DNA of 64,000 nucleotides from Antedon mediterranea (lineage: Eukaryota; Echinodermata; Crinoidea; Comatulida; Antedonidae), in contig NC_092671.1 of assembly GCF_964355755.1 (NCBI RefSeq), positions 38,581,304-38,645,303 of the forward strand, written 5' to 3'. The notes under the pieces were generated by a model. The model searched no databases, was not told the DNA's origin, and saw only the letters and a list, made by a program, of their open reading frames with translations. Numbering within the stretch: position 1 is the stretch's first letter; every line of letters starts with the position of its first letter. Of this stretch, positions 36,483 through 50,500 are shown piece by piece. The translations under genes and the position numbers were made by a program.

Positions 36483-39107
36483 TTTATTAAAAAACATATT
36501 TTAAAAAATATAAACAGTTTCTGTAGTTATATTACAAGGTTAAGATTTACTATTTAGTACTGTTTGATGGAAGTTGTTAGATTTAATTATTGCACTATCG
36601 TCGTAATAAGGATTGTATCAGCTGCATCACCGTTTAACATTTACTGTTGAGTAACTTTACAGTAGTAATCCAAGAAGCACCATGTTTTGTTCTGAAATGT
36701 AATAAAAAATTAATTAGAATGCGTTTTTATAAATGCATAGATTTTGTTATAAAGACAACACAATCACATTACAACAATACACGCTTTGCAATGAACATTT
36801 TTTTAAAACCAAAATGGGTAATTTTGTGAACCTTTTTTGCATTGCACAATATACAGTAGCTTACAAATTCTATTCGAACCATTTTCTGTACCAAATGTTT
36901 TCAACTAATTTGCACCAGGAATCTTTGTAGACTTAGACATTTTAAATTTGACGGTACAGTATAAAGTAAATACTAAAATTATGAATTTAAAGAAACATGA
37001 AATTTGGAGCTTCGATGTAAGTCTTCCTATTTAGACATTTCAATTTGTAACTAGTGTACTCGCTCAGTATTTTTTTCAGCTGAAAAATTTGACAATTTTT
37101 ATTAACATAAATTTGAACTACTGTACTAATATATTCTGCACTAGTGAAAATTCACTATTTAGTCGTTTTTTTTTGGGGGGGGGGGGGGGGGTGTATTTAA
37201 AGGGTTAAGATTACCAACGGCTAAAATTGAACCTCATCAGTAAAATGCTAAATATGGATATAAAGCTTGAGTTGTATCACAAGTTAAATGCTAAAAACTG
37301 TGTGGCAGTTACCTTCCTCTTTCTAACACTACCTGTAGTACTGCTGATCAGCCTGTGGAGTAGCTAACCTTCTAGGCTAACATCTAGCTGATGATGCTAA
37401 CAATGTCTATTTCAACTGTCACTAAATTCATCATATTTTCTACACAATTTAGTATCTGTTGCGTACGGCATCCACTGAGCTAGTTGCTACAAAGAGGCTC
37501 TAGTCTGCATTTCTAAATCTTGTGTCTTCTTGCCAACTAGTAACCTGTCTATCAATGTCTTTCTTTGTACTATACTTTATCAAACTGGAACTCTTCTATA
37601 TTCAAATCTTGTGAACACGCAATTTTAATTTTAGAATTTCTTACTATAGAGTAAAACTAAAAAAATAACACTGAACACTAAATAAGCATATAAGCATTAA
37701 AACATATTCTAGTCTATAACAAGTCAATTTCAAGAAAAAAGTCCAAGTCCAATGCAACTAATAAACTTTACGCTGCATTCGCATACTGCTTAAAATCCAA
37801 TTTTATGTATAGAAATAAAATTACAATAGTGTATTATACTTTTGGCTCCTCATGAAAAAAGCTTAATGCTTCTAGTGAAGGCCCAATTATTACATGTAAC
37901 TGAACAAAATATGAAACACTTCTAATTAGCAATTAGACCAAATATAATATTGTTTAGTCTTCAATATACAAGTTAAAAAGAAAGGAAAACGTATTAGTAC
38001 AAAAGTACAGGTTTAATCAATTTAATAGATACCAAAATATAGCGGATAAATATACAATTAATTGGAAAGGTCACACCACACTAATCAAGAGGCAGATAAA
38101 ATTTATTTTAGGTAATCGTAATCATGATCATGTTATATAAAACCCCAGCCCAACCCTAAAAATAGACCTCCCACCTCTCCCCTAATAATAGACCTGCTAA
38201 TAATAAAACAAAACACCTGACTAGGTTTCCTATCTGTCCTATTTATTCTGAACTGGTTACAGAAAGCTTTTTACAACTAATCATAAACAATGATTAAAAT
38301 CATTAAATGTTCTAATTTCTAAGACAAACATTTATCAACATGTATGCACCAAACATTTAAAAAAAATGGCATGATTTGTTTATCCTCGTTATATGTACAA
38401 ATAGAAACATTTAAATTATGTTCTGAATCATGATATTTTATCACAAAACAAAATTCATTTTAGATACTAAACTAAAATTAAGAAAATAAAAATTCAATTC
38501 TCCCTCTACTAGATATTTCTAGTTCTTGTGTATGTCTCTCCCTCTACTAGATATTTCTAGTGGAACCATTGAAGAAATATTGTGTAACTCACTGACTAGT
38601 TCTACCTTATGTTTATTCTATTTTGACACGGTAGTAGTAGTCCATATATTTGCAACTAAGACTAGTAGTAGTAGCTAAATAAGTAGTGTTCTTGCTAAGC
38701 ATGTTGAAAATCCAAGGTTCTGTCTAAAAAGTTCTTTTGGCCAGCTGAACTACTAGTGTTTTTTAATCCATTCTATCATCCTGAAATATTTCCTGACTGC
38801 TTTTTAAAAATATCCTTGTCTTGTAGAAGAATCTGACTTGCTAAAAACCTGTGATAAGATGGTGAAACCAGAGCAAAACATAAAATACATTACAAGCTAT
38901 TAACAACTGCTTATTTCTCTGTTCAGACTGATGAAATTAAATCATAAATTATCATGTAAACTTTAGATTAACTAACAATATCAAAATAGAAACTAGTTTC
39001 CTTTGCTTTATGCTAAAACTACAAACTGCATAAATAGTAAATTCTCCTAAAATCTTGATTTGGGTACATTATTTATAAAACTAGAGAGAATTACTTACTT
39101 CGACATC
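36483..39107 (-). other. Probable 3' UTR of the hnRNP A/B gene
   Basis: Starts right after the hnRNP stop codon at 39108. A strong donor (GAA|GTAAGT) at about 39101 and a pyrimidine-tract acceptor (ATCACAG) near 38850 suggest a 3' UTR intron. An AATAAA on the minus strand (complement of TTTATT at 36483) is a possible end. Long AT-rich 3' UTRs with introns are usual for hnRNP A/B genes. Extent is inferred. Poly(G) of 17 nt at 37175-37191. Confidence 0.45.
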
Positions 39108-42100
39108 TCAATATCTTCGTCCTCCTCCACCCATGGCACCTCCTCCTCCACCACCACCTCCTCCTCCACTAACTTGTCCGGTACCTCCAGCTGCGGCGCC
39201 TCCAGCACCACCAAAACCACTTCCCATGTTTCCAGCCATATTTCCTGCCATGTTTCCGCCAGCCATGTTTCCGCCAGCCATGTTTCCTCCATATCCGCCG
39301 CCTCCTTGGCCACCACCATATCCTGCAGTCTGCCCACCATACCCTTGCTGTCCACCACCAGCTCCGTAATTTCCTCCAGCTCCACCACTACCATATCCTC
39401 CTCCACCTCCCGTAACAGCCATTGCCCCACCAGTATTGTTTCCATATCCACCTGCTAAAGAAAAAAAAAAAGAAATTTCCTTTTTAAGAATCATTGTAAT
39501 ATATTAATTACTTTGTAAATTGAAACAGTCCTACACAATTTCAGTTTTTGAATTTGTTATTTATACTGGTCAACCTCTTCAGTAAAAAACTATTCTCCCA
39601 GAGGGCCCAGTTATGATCAGTGGCTGTGTGTAGTACACCAGGATCACCCCAACTTGTCTCGATAGATGTACTTTTTAAAGTGCACATGAGCTAGAAGTGT
39701 ACACTGAACCTATCTTAAAAGACTCGTTCTACCACCAGAACCATGGAACGAGTGAGCCTCAAACCCTTGCCGATGTTATGGTTCCACCGTCTTAACCACT
39801 TACTCGCTGGTAAATAGTGACCCAGGGTTACTTACCGGTATTGTATGGTGTACCACCCCTATTCATATACTGTTGACCACCTTTCATTGGTCCGAATCCT
39901 GATTGAGATCCCTGGTAATTTTGACCAAAATTACTGAAGTTGCCTCCACCACCTCCGCCAAAGTTCCCACCAGACATACCTGCATTTCCTGAAGAGTAAA
40001 CAGTTTATAAATTATTTCACAAAAGAGTTGCATTATCACACACATGAGAGAACATTGTAATAGTATACTCATTACAAATAAAATAAGCTTGTTTGTAACA
40101 TACCTTGGTTGAAGTTGCCACCAAAATTACCACCTCCCTGGTTGAAATTACCGTATCCACCACCATAATTACCATAGTTGCCGAAGTTTCCGTTATTTCC
40201 AAAGTTGCCGCCACCGCCAAAATTCCCACCTCCGAAGTTTCCCCCGCCGCCTCCAAAGTTTCCACCGAAATTCCCACCTCCCATATTACCACGACCTCCC
40301 CAATCTAAAGAGAAATATTAGAGTTTTTGTGATGAAGAGGACATGAGAATGGCAAGCCCAAATATCTAAAAGGTAAAAAGCTCTAGCATGAACTACTATC
40401 AGTAATTAAAATCTAGGTCTTTTGTAACCATATGCAACATGGCTCTTATTGTAGTACAATGCTCTAAACTTTTTCCTAATAAGTTCTAAAAAAATTATAA
40501 AAAAAAACTAACTTCCACCACCTTGGTTAAACCCATTTCCGAAGTTTCCTTGATTGAACCCATTGTATCCATAGCCATCTACAAAAAATTTAAAAAATAT
40601 ATAATTAAAAAACTAAAGGACTTGTTCATGTAAAAAGCTATCTACTAGTTTATATTCAAATGCATGTGTTTACAGACTTACAAAAACAATAATGAAAATA
40701 AACAATGATAATATTTTATAAACTTTATATTGTAAACCGATTGTCAATCACCTTTCACCTTTCTGCTGGCGTCGCCCTCTGAATGCTCGGGGCTACTGAA
40801 AATAGCCAAAATGTAGCAAGTAAGTACTTGACAATTGGTTTACCAAAAAGTTAATAAATGTATTAATAAAATATTAATTTGAAACCAGATGAAATTTTTC
40901 AAAAACAAACAGTAATTATTTTAAACGGCAATTTTACACTGTAAAATTGAACATAAGTTAATATGCTGAAGAAACCATGGAGGTATATTTATACCTCGAT
41001 GCCGAAACTTTCCTGGAAACCCTAACAAAAAAAAGTGTTGCTTTTTGATGACTTAAACAACAAAGAAAGATAAAAGCATTGTCTTGCTATGTTAGTTCTA
41101 TAGCAATACAACAAAGAACCATATTAGATAAAGAGTATTGTATTTTTTCAGCAAGTGAAATTAGAGGGTGGTATTTAGAATGACAATAACTCACAATGAG
41201 TGACAAATGCTATTCCGAAAAGCTAATTAAGTTCTGTCTACACTATCAAACTTTATGTGACAAAATAATGTGTATAATACACAATGTCATATCACTACCA
41301 TATTTAGGAATATCACTACCATATTTAGGCATATCACTCGTATTTGGGGACATCAAATAAAGTTTGATAGTGTAGACAGAATTTATTAAAACAGCAATAT
41401 ATTACAACATCAATAGATCTTTGACCTATGCTTTTTTTTTTATCAAATAAAACAAGATGGGGTAAGAGCGAGTCTAAAAAGGTAACAAAATAAAAATATT
41501 TATTAAACAGACTATTTAGTAGATGAAATGCAAGATTCTTGAAAGATGAATAAAGTATTAAATTATTTTAAAACAACATTTCCTTTATGGTTACCTTCCT
41601 CAAGGAGATCAAGATAGGTGGGTGCAACTGCTCCTAAAAGAAAGGTAGTTTGCCTACTCAATACACACTCAGTTAAACACGCACACACCAGTTTTACAGC
41701 ACAGGTTATAACCACCCTTATCTGCCAAGTTCGCGGAGGATTGCCAATTGCCACTCTTGACATGGCAGTGAGAACCAAGAACAGTAGGAGAAAAACCGCC
41801 AAAATACTCAATAAGATTTGTCAAGACTAAGCTAAAGGTGAGAAGAGTGCACCAATTTAAAAAACCGAGAATAATTAAGTTTATTTATAAATAGTTAGCT
41901 TTAAATGTACCTCCTCCTCCTCCTCCTCCGCCGCCACCACCACCACCACCTCTTCCACCGCCACCACGACCTCCATAATCTCCTCCTCCTCCTCCACCAC
42001 CACCTCCTCTTTTATCCATTTCGTCTCTGGGGATGGCTTTCTTTGCCTCTAATCGTTTGTCGCAAACTGTGTGAAATTTCTTAACTGAAAAAAATAAATA

Positions 42101-43578
42101 GGATTTTTAAATATAATCTTATAATAAATTCTGCTATATTTTATCAATTACAAGTCTTAAACTAGTACTCTTCTGAAATGTATCACAACAACTTACTACA
42201 GATTTTGTCAACAACCTGGTCTTGCTCAAATGTCAAGAAAGCGAACCCACGTTTCTTTCCAGATTTCTGCTCAAGTGGAATGTCCACTGACTCGACGGTC
42301 CCGTAATTTGTCTCGAAATATTCCTTTAATTTGTCTTCTGTAATTTCTTGATGCATACCGCCAAGGAAGATCTTCTTGCATGGCCTTTTTTTCCTTGGGT
42401 CTACGCTACATTCCTGTAAACAAAGTTATAATTGTTAAAGTTAACAAAGACTATTAAATTTGGAGGACCAAACTTAAAGCCTTGGCTTAATGCGTCCTCC
42501 TCACACAATTGTTTTTATTAATTTATGTTACTGTTCTATTGTATTGTATTGTATTGTGTGAAACAATAAACTTGAAATGTGATATTTTCCAGTTCTATGC
42601 ATTAACTATTCTACATCATAAATATATATTCTTATAAATTATAGATTCGCAAACACATTTGAGTATCAAAATTTAGTACATCAGGACAATGAGAATAGGT
42701 TTATGGATTGATTATAAACGAATGGTGTGCGAGATTTATATTAAAAAAAATTACCTCTCTTGACACGGCTCTTTTGACTTCAACATCCCTGTTATCTATT
42801 GAGTGACCTGTTGTTTGAAAATCCTCAATGCACTTGTCCACCATGCTACCTTTTTTGAAGGTAGCAAAACCAAATCCGCGAGATCGTTTGGTATCCGTGT
42901 GCCGGATTACGACACAATCTGTTAACTCGCCGTAGGAGCTAAAATACTCCCGTAAGGTCTCATCGCTAGTGTCATAATCAAGCCCTCCGATAAATATCTT
43001 TCGGAGTTGTTCATTTTCTTCTATTTCCTGGTTTAAAAAAAAAGTAATTTAAGCATTGACGCAATATACACAGAGGATCCAGTTAGTTACATACTTATTT
43101 AGCTTTATTAATATTAACTTAATAATACTAGGCCTACCAGTAATAATATATATTATATTATTACAAATATTTAAATTTTATATGTAAAAAAAGTTTTAGG
43201 CTAATTTAATTAAATTTAAGAAGCAGATTGGGCGCAGATTGAGTGGGCCTGAAAATGAACAAACTCTTTCACATAAATTTAGTAGTAGAACTACTACATG
43301 AATACTATTACTACACCTAGGCCTATCCTCACCGCCCATTACTTTACTACAAACCGGACTGTACTTTATTCAGGCCGCGTTTACTACAGACACAAAAGAC
43401 ACAGTACACACATGTGTGTTAAAACGGAATTTACCGGTCCCAAACAATTGTAATAATTCATTGTTTTTAATAATCAACCATATGATAAAAACAATACTAC
43501 CAAAAACTTTAATACATATAGAATCAAATTTAACATTTCAGTTACAATTTTTATAAGAATACTTACGTCTTTTGGCAT
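39108..43578 (-). CDS. Heterogeneous nuclear ribonucleoprotein A/B (hnRNP A1/A2B1/A3-like)
   Basis: Eight exons in transcript order: 43578-43567, 43027-42755, 42413-42197, 42084-41911, 40578-40513, 40304-40104, 39988-39836 and 39454-39108. They total 1443 nt, 480 residues. Two RRMs: RRM1 from ~14 (KIFIGGL, RGFGFATF) and RRM2 from ~109 (KIFLGGM, RGFAFLTF), closed by the family motif VDKICIKKFHTV. Residues ~200-480 are a Gly-rich low-complexity domain with Asn/Phe/Tyr repeats (GGNFGG, GNMAGG). In the seventh exon FGPMKGGQQYMNRGGTPY matches the M9/PY-NLS bound by transportin. All Gly-rich exons start and end in phase 1, so skipping keeps the frame. The last acceptor is a tandem AGCAG. The protein binds pre-mRNA and mRNA in nucleus and cytoplasm. 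Orthology among A1/A2B1/A3 is not resolved. Confidence 0.94.
41230..41382. mobile_element. MITE family A with TTA target duplication
   Basis: Ends AGTTCTGTCTACACTATCAA and TTTGATAGTGTAGACAGAAT, flanked by TTA on both sides, in an hnRNP intron. The interior has a triplicated CATATTTAGG-like word. Confidence 0.82.
41595..41633 (-). other. Candidate 39-nt cassette exon of the hnRNP gene
   Basis: On the minus strand a pyrimidine-rich acceptor (CCTTTCTTTTAG) and a donor (GGAAG|GTAACC) enclose exactly 39 nt. Starting and ending in phase 1 like its neighbours, it would insert AVAPTYLDLLEE between glycines of the low-complexity domain. Not Gly-rich, so it may be chance; transcript data would decide. 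Confidence 0.35.
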
Positions 43579-44094
43579 GATTATGGATGTATGTATTTTC
43601 TAATATACAGCAACTTGAACGACAAAGACTGGAGAAAGAGAGAAAGACTGACGCCGATTATGCAAAACGCACGCTTTTTAAATATACAAAAGACACATGT
43701 GACCCGATTTTTTCCGAATGAATTACCGAATGGTCGAACTAAAACAAATGAGCATCGAATTCTAATTGCAAATATTCAAGACGCGCTATTTTTATTACGT
43801 CATTTCTTTTCGGTGCTGTGACGTCACTTTTGGCTAAATTCAGACCATGGAGCATGTTCACACATATAACCAAAGATAGTATAACCATGGAGAAATCAGT
43901 TACTCCATGGTATAACAGAGGATAAAATAATACGACTTCTTGATTTATTCATGATTAGGCCTACATTTATATAGGCCTAATAAGAATCGGCTCGCATGTC
44001 ACTTTTGAGTGTGAAACCAGAATATGAAAATAAATATCTCTATTGAGAATGAAAATAATCAAAAATGTATAATGGGGTCACGGGGAAACCATAA

Positions 44095-44289
44095 AGCTTG
44101 GTTCCCACTAGAACGTAACGCAAGGACGTAAAAACGCATCGCAAGCGTTTTAACCAATGACAAGCGAAGTTATACTATAGACAGTTAGCAATTACAAGCG
44201 AATAAGCCATCGCTTGTGATTGGTCAATTCACTTGCGTTGCGTTACGTCCTAGGCTTGTGTTGTGTCGCTAGAGAGTAGGAACCACGCT
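44095..44289. mobile_element. Foldback MITE family B (filled site)
   Basis: Ends AGCTTGGTTCCCACTAG and GAGAGTAGGAACCACGCT. The duplicated copy of this region at about 53280 lacks it, giving a natural empty site (ACCATAAAGATATTATGG). Confidence 0.88.
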
Positions 44290-44582
44290 TTATTTAATGG
44301 AGTAACTGACTGCATATCATGACAGGGCGCCTTTTCACGGCGTTCAATTAACCAGGGTACCGAATGATGATGTCAACATTATAATAATGATAGGTAAATA
44401 GAACACATGATTATTCAACGTTGATTGGTTGATCGCAAGTCGTGCCATAAATTTATATCAAAGGACAAAGGTGGTTGATATGATATTGTATAATATATTA
44501 GGCAACACAATAAATAACAGTAGCATAACTAGTGGCATAAAAGCGACACTTGGTTGCAGCAACGGAGGAGGGGAATTGAAAG

Positions 44583-47500
44583 ATGTTGGGGTTCGAGCAG
44601 GCATGGACGACGATGACGGACAGGTACACGACCTGGCAGATTGCAGGACCAGGATCTCTTATCCTCCATGAGGTATCAGCAGCAGTTATTGCATAGGCCT
44701 ATATTAATTTTATACATATTAATATTCACGAATATACTGTATACCTCCCGTGCTGTGGTGGTGATACGGTACGTGCTCATCGTTTGGAGGTGTCAAGCGG
44801 TATTTTTTTAGGTGATCCCAGAATTTAATTCATTAATTATTTAATGATTTTCTTAGCAACGTCGTGTCATTTTAATAACTACATTTGTTATTCTATTTAA
44901 TAGATGCTGTATCTGTTAATATGCCTTCCTGGATTCGTATTCCAATTTATACCATATATGCAGAAGTACAAGATACAAAAGGTAGTATTTATTTATGTTA
45001 GGAATATACTGTGTTATCATGGCGGCGCACGTGCCCATCAGGGTCCCAAACCACAAGCTATCTGATTGGTTCAATGTTTAACATGTTTATTACGATGTCG
45101 GTGACTGCGCTGCAAGGTGGTAATTATAATGTCTCTGGTTTTTACAAAAGGCGTGATCCTCGTACAAAACCTAGCTCTGTCTACACTTTTGACAATAAAA
45201 GTGTAATGTGCCCAATTATGGTAGTGATATGCCCAAATATGGTACTGATTGGTTCAATGCTTAACAGTTTATTATGATGTCGGTGACTGCACTGCAAGGT
45301 GGTAATTATAATGTGTCTGTTTTTTTTACAAAAGGCGCGATCCTCGTACAAAACCTAGCTCTGTCTACATTATCCAAACTTAATTGTTTGAAAACAAAAG
45401 TGTGATGTGCCCATGGTTGTGATATACCAAAATATGTTAGTGATATGACATTATCATGTCCATGGGCACATCACATTTTTTTTGTCACAGAAAGTTTGAT
45501 AGTGTAGAAATGGTTGCTCATCAAATCGGATAAAGTCAAAAGTATCATTTCTATCTATTGTCATTTTCATGTTTTGTTTGCATACTTTCTGTTTCTTTTT
45601 CCCCAGATACCAGAAGGGTTTGATTCACAATGGAGGTGTTTCAAACTTCTAATGTTCAACCATTTTTTCATTCAAGCACCCCTCATTTTTGCTACTCACA
45701 TATACACCAGAGCGTTTGACATCGGATACGATTACCAGTCAATGCCAACATGGTATAGTTATATAATTTTTCTATTTTTTATTTTTATTTTTTCCAATCA
45801 GCATAATAGTTAAATACTATATTATGCTGCATGTGCATGTAAAATAAACAATTAAATAAAAAGTTATGATCCTTCAAAACTCCTTTAAAAGATGCATGGT
45901 CCCTCAAAAATGAAAAATGAAGATTAAAAATTTCAGACTTTAAAATAGGCCATTTTGCAGTTATTCACATCTGTTTAAAAAAAAGTAATCTTCGCTTATT
46001 AATAGGCAAAAGGAACGGGTAATTTTAACCAAAAACTATTGTTTGACAAACAATTTTAATATTTTTTGCTTTAAATTTCGAAAAAAAATTATTAAAAAGA
46101 TTAAATAAAAAGTTTACAGTCTGATAAGGTAAGTGCTATCGTTTTTAAATCAATATTTATTTATTTTGGCTCTAGAATTCTTATAATATGGTTAATGAGG
46201 GGGGACCAAATATTTTCAGCTTCACCGTATAATTAATTCTTTTTTTAGGTACTCTCTGCTTCTCCAGTTGTATGCTTGTCTTATCCTGGAAGATACATGG
46301 CACTATTTCTTACATCGTGCGCTCCATCACAAATCTGTTTACAAATACGTACACAAAGTTCATCACAATTACAAGGTAAGTTTTATAATTCAAAGAAAAT
46401 TTTAATAATTGTTTCATCAGCAAAAGTATATGGCCATCACATTGGGCTAACGTAGTTCGAAAGAACATAGCGATACAATTGATACGTGACTGAGAACTTT
46501 GTCTGTAACACAATGGGGATATACCATTACACCAATTAATGTATTCTGTAATTTTTTATAAGCTGAAAGCAAGCAGCAGTTATAGTACTAGAGACTGACT
46601 TTTTGCTAAAATGCATACTCGACTATAATCTGTAGGTCCCAGCTGCTGGACCCAAAAAACGTCTGGGAAAAAAGTCTATGAGGGCTCACGGTTGAACGAT
46701 TTTGGGTTGCATGCCTACAGTTAAGGTTGAGGTCACAGACAAACAGGCTACAGCACATTAAAGTTCAAAATTGACCATAATTTTTAAATGCCATTTTTGA
46801 ATTAGTAGATTAATATTTGTTGGCAAATAATACATTGTTGAAAAGGTAGGCCTACACATGTCTTCTTTCAAATGCTGTGTATACAATTAATAATAACTTT
46901 ATTTGAACAGACGCTTTTAGAACAGCGGCACACGTTTTATGACGGTGCGTTCATAAGTTTAAAGAAAAAGAAAAGGAAATGAATTATACAATAGTTAATT
47001 AACAAATTAAAGTATGAAAATAAACTTTAAGATCAACGAATACAGTAAACACAAATAGTAATTTAAAAAAAAGATTTACAGAGATGTACACCAGTCTTTC
47101 TCTGCAACATTAAATACAATACAGTGAAAATTAATAAACAAAATTATAAAGCAACAATGCAAATTAGCTCTTTTTTAACTCGGATCTTTTTTTCCAGGCA
47201 ACTTTAAGAAAATTCTTACAGTATTTGTCAAATGCTGTCAAGACAGCTTTACTAGGATCCAAGTTAATATCTCCCCCTAAAACTATAGTAGTTTTTTCAT
47301 TAACATCAGCATTTATAAAATGTTCCCATGTTCCAGACTCATCCAAATTTTCAAGGTCATTATTTAGCTTCACTAATTGGATCTCCCTTATAGCATTAAA
47401 AGCTTGGCAATTAAATAAAAAATGTTGTACATTTTCTATTTCACCACTCAGACATATAGTGCAGTGGCCAGATATTTCTTTAGACCATTTACAGGTTCGT

Positions 47501-50500
47501 CCATCTAGAGGTAAAGTGTTGGATCTTAATTTAAATTTTAAGCTTGCACCTGTGAAATTGGTTTTATCAAGAAGATAACTCTCAAGGCTAGGACTTTCTT
47601 TTAGTTTGGAGTAATCTTCAAGGGATGACTTTTGGTTTATATTATTTAACCAATCCAAAGTGTATGCATCTGCAACATGGTCATCTATGGTTTTAACAGA
47701 GAATGAATTAAAAGTATAATTTTCAGTATCAAAAACTTGTTCAAACATATTTAAGTCTTGGCATTTATCTAAAGTTTCTTTACATAAAGCTAAAAAGTTG
47801 TATTTTAATGAATCAAAATCACTGTTGAGTTGAAACATGCAATGGAGTGAAATATTAGGCCATCTATTTACATTCATATTTATAACACGTTTGAGGTATT
47901 TGACTTTAGTAATTTCATGTGTTTTTGATAATGGACTCCATCCTAAATCACCAGGAATTATTTGGCAGGAATTGGCCATTTGTAGCTGTAATTTTTCTAA
48001 ATTGTAAATATCGCTTTTTGAATTACAGTGCCATACACCACATGCATAGTTAATCGAGGGAAGTGCAATTGTTTTCCATAGGATATTCCCGAAATAGACC
48101 CTATTGAAATCATCAAGATTTCCTATTATACCTTTAATATATGCGATTAAACGATTTCCTTTTTGTATAACATGTTGGTAGTGACCATGCTCTTTTTGAT
48201 TTGCACAAATTATTACACCTAGATATTTATAATTGTTTACCTCAGTTATAAATTCATCTCCAATTTTCTATTTTTTATCACGATTGACACGTTTCCCAGT
48301 AACCATTACATTAGATTTGTCATAATTGAAGCTTAACTTCCACTCCTTTGCATATTTCCCTGCAATATCCAGCATTTTTAACATTTCAAATTCATTATTA
48401 GCTAGCAAAACAACATCATCGGCCCAAAAGAGGCCACCCATCCATGAACCATTCATTCTAACTCCTAAATCATTACTACGGAGCATTTTAACAAATTCAT
48501 TTATGAAGATACAAAATAATATTGGGGATAAAACGCATCTCTGTTTTACACCCTTATTTACATTAAATTGATCTGTAAGATCATTCCCCATTCTAACCTT
48601 TGCTTTGACATTACTATACAAACACTTAATGATTCGCCAAACCTTTCCCCTTATTCAGACATCCCACGCTGATTTTAATAGGCCTTCCCGCCACACACTG
48701 TCAAAAGCTTTTCGGAAGTCCAGGAAGGCTAGATATGTATTTTTCCCTTCTTTTGTTCGACATGTTAGAATACTTTTAAGGGTAAAAATATGATCTTCAC
48801 ATCTATGTTGTGATCTAAAGCCTCCCTGGACTTCCGAGAGCAGATCTTCTTTTTCAATGAAACTAGAGATATGCATAGAAATAACTCTGTTAAATATTTT
48901 TGATATACATGAAGTTAGTGAAATACCTCTATAGTTGTTTAAATCTGCTTTGTCCCCTTTTTTAAAGATTGGAACAATTATACTCAAGTTCCATTCACTT
49001 GGGATCTTTTCAATTTGAATCAATTTGTTAAATAACTGCATTAGAGACATTACAATTGCATTACCACCATTTTTAAGAAGTTCGTTCGTAATATTGTCAA
49101 CTCCTGGTGCTTTATTATTTTTTGCAGCCAACAATGCTTCCCGTATTATCTGTAGATCCATTATTATATCTGTTAACAGGTTTTGATTATCATTGTTATT
49201 GTCATGAGTATTGTAAGATCTATTGTACAATTCATTAACTTCTCTGTTTATTAGATAGGAAAAGCAATCTTTATCTGTGTTAGGCTCACCAAGATTTTCC
49301 CAGTATTTTTTAGCATTGTCCAAAATTTCTTTTTTGTCTGTAATAATTTCCCCTGAATCTAAAGATTTAATACAAGTGATACCTGATTTGTGTTTTCCAT
49401 CAGCACTTTTTAAGATATTCCAGAAGTCCCTGCAGGAAGGCCCCCCTTTATTTGCAATTTCAACAGATTTATTAACTCTACTCTCTATAATTTTCCTAGC
49501 AATCAAATTTTTTACGTAGATTCTTTTTTCCTGGTACGTTTGCCATAATGTTTCATTGTGGTTTTTATTCGAACCAGTTTTAGTACTGTATCTATGTTCT
49601 CTTGCAGCTTTTCTTCTCTCCAAAATTGCGGATTTTATTTCATTATCAAACCAATGTTTTTGTTTTTTGTTTATTTGTTTAGTTCCTATGCCTTTCTTTG
49701 CTGCGTCTATTACAATTTTCTTCCAAGAATCCCACAGAATATCTACGTCATTAAATTTTTCTATGTCCCAATTTGCAAAAGCTTCTTGGAGATTTTGCTG
49801 ATAATTTGAGTAGTCCTGTAAGCTTTTTATGTTCCATATATGGTTTTTTGTTTCATTTTTTCTAATTTTAGATTGGCTCATATTGGGTTCTAGTTCTAAT
49901 AATAATTTATTATGGTCACTTCCTGTGCCAAGTTTTCTATCTTCATCTATAATAAATTTAGCAACATAACTAATAATATTTCTTGAACACAACATGTAAT
50001 CGATCGTACTTTTCTGATAACCCCTACACCAAGTTATTGTACCCTCACAAAATATAGTACAATTCAAGATTGTCATATTTGAATCATCTCTGAAATTTAG
50101 TAAACCTTTTCCATTGTTATTAACATCAGGGTCACCATTAGGTATATTATGACCAATGTGACCATTGAAATCGCCCATTATTATAATGGATGAGTCACTG
50201 TCTTTGTTTTCTAGTTGAATAACTTCTGATAAAAGCTGGTTATATAATTCATTAGACTTATCAGTATCAGCCCCATCTACTGGGAAATAAACAACAGATA
50301 TAAATAAAGTACCACAATCATTGAATTTAACTTTAACCCATAGCCTTTCAAAATCGTCATCTTTACACTTAAATACATCATCGTCTAAAATAATAATATT
50401 ATTTGAAATGAATTAACTTGTGCAAAAATGGGCATGTGATTCATAATTAAAGAACTATCTGTGATTTGTATGTATCTTTGCGATTAGAGGACATCTTTTT

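Noticed and set aside
39060-39458. Ser/Thr-rich and Pro-rich plus-strand proteins
   Set aside because: Antisense readings of the Gly-rich last exon of the hnRNP gene.
40755-40800. Additional hnRNP exon (reads SPEHSEGDASRK)
   Set aside because: Splice-like borders exist, but the length is not a multiple of three and the phase does not fit the phase-1 neighbours.
45011-45277. Protein starting [11 protein letters not shown], also found at 53970-54242
   Set aside because: Both copies lie in duplicated FAXDC2 intron sequence and run into MITE A; identity reflects the duplication, not coding constraint.
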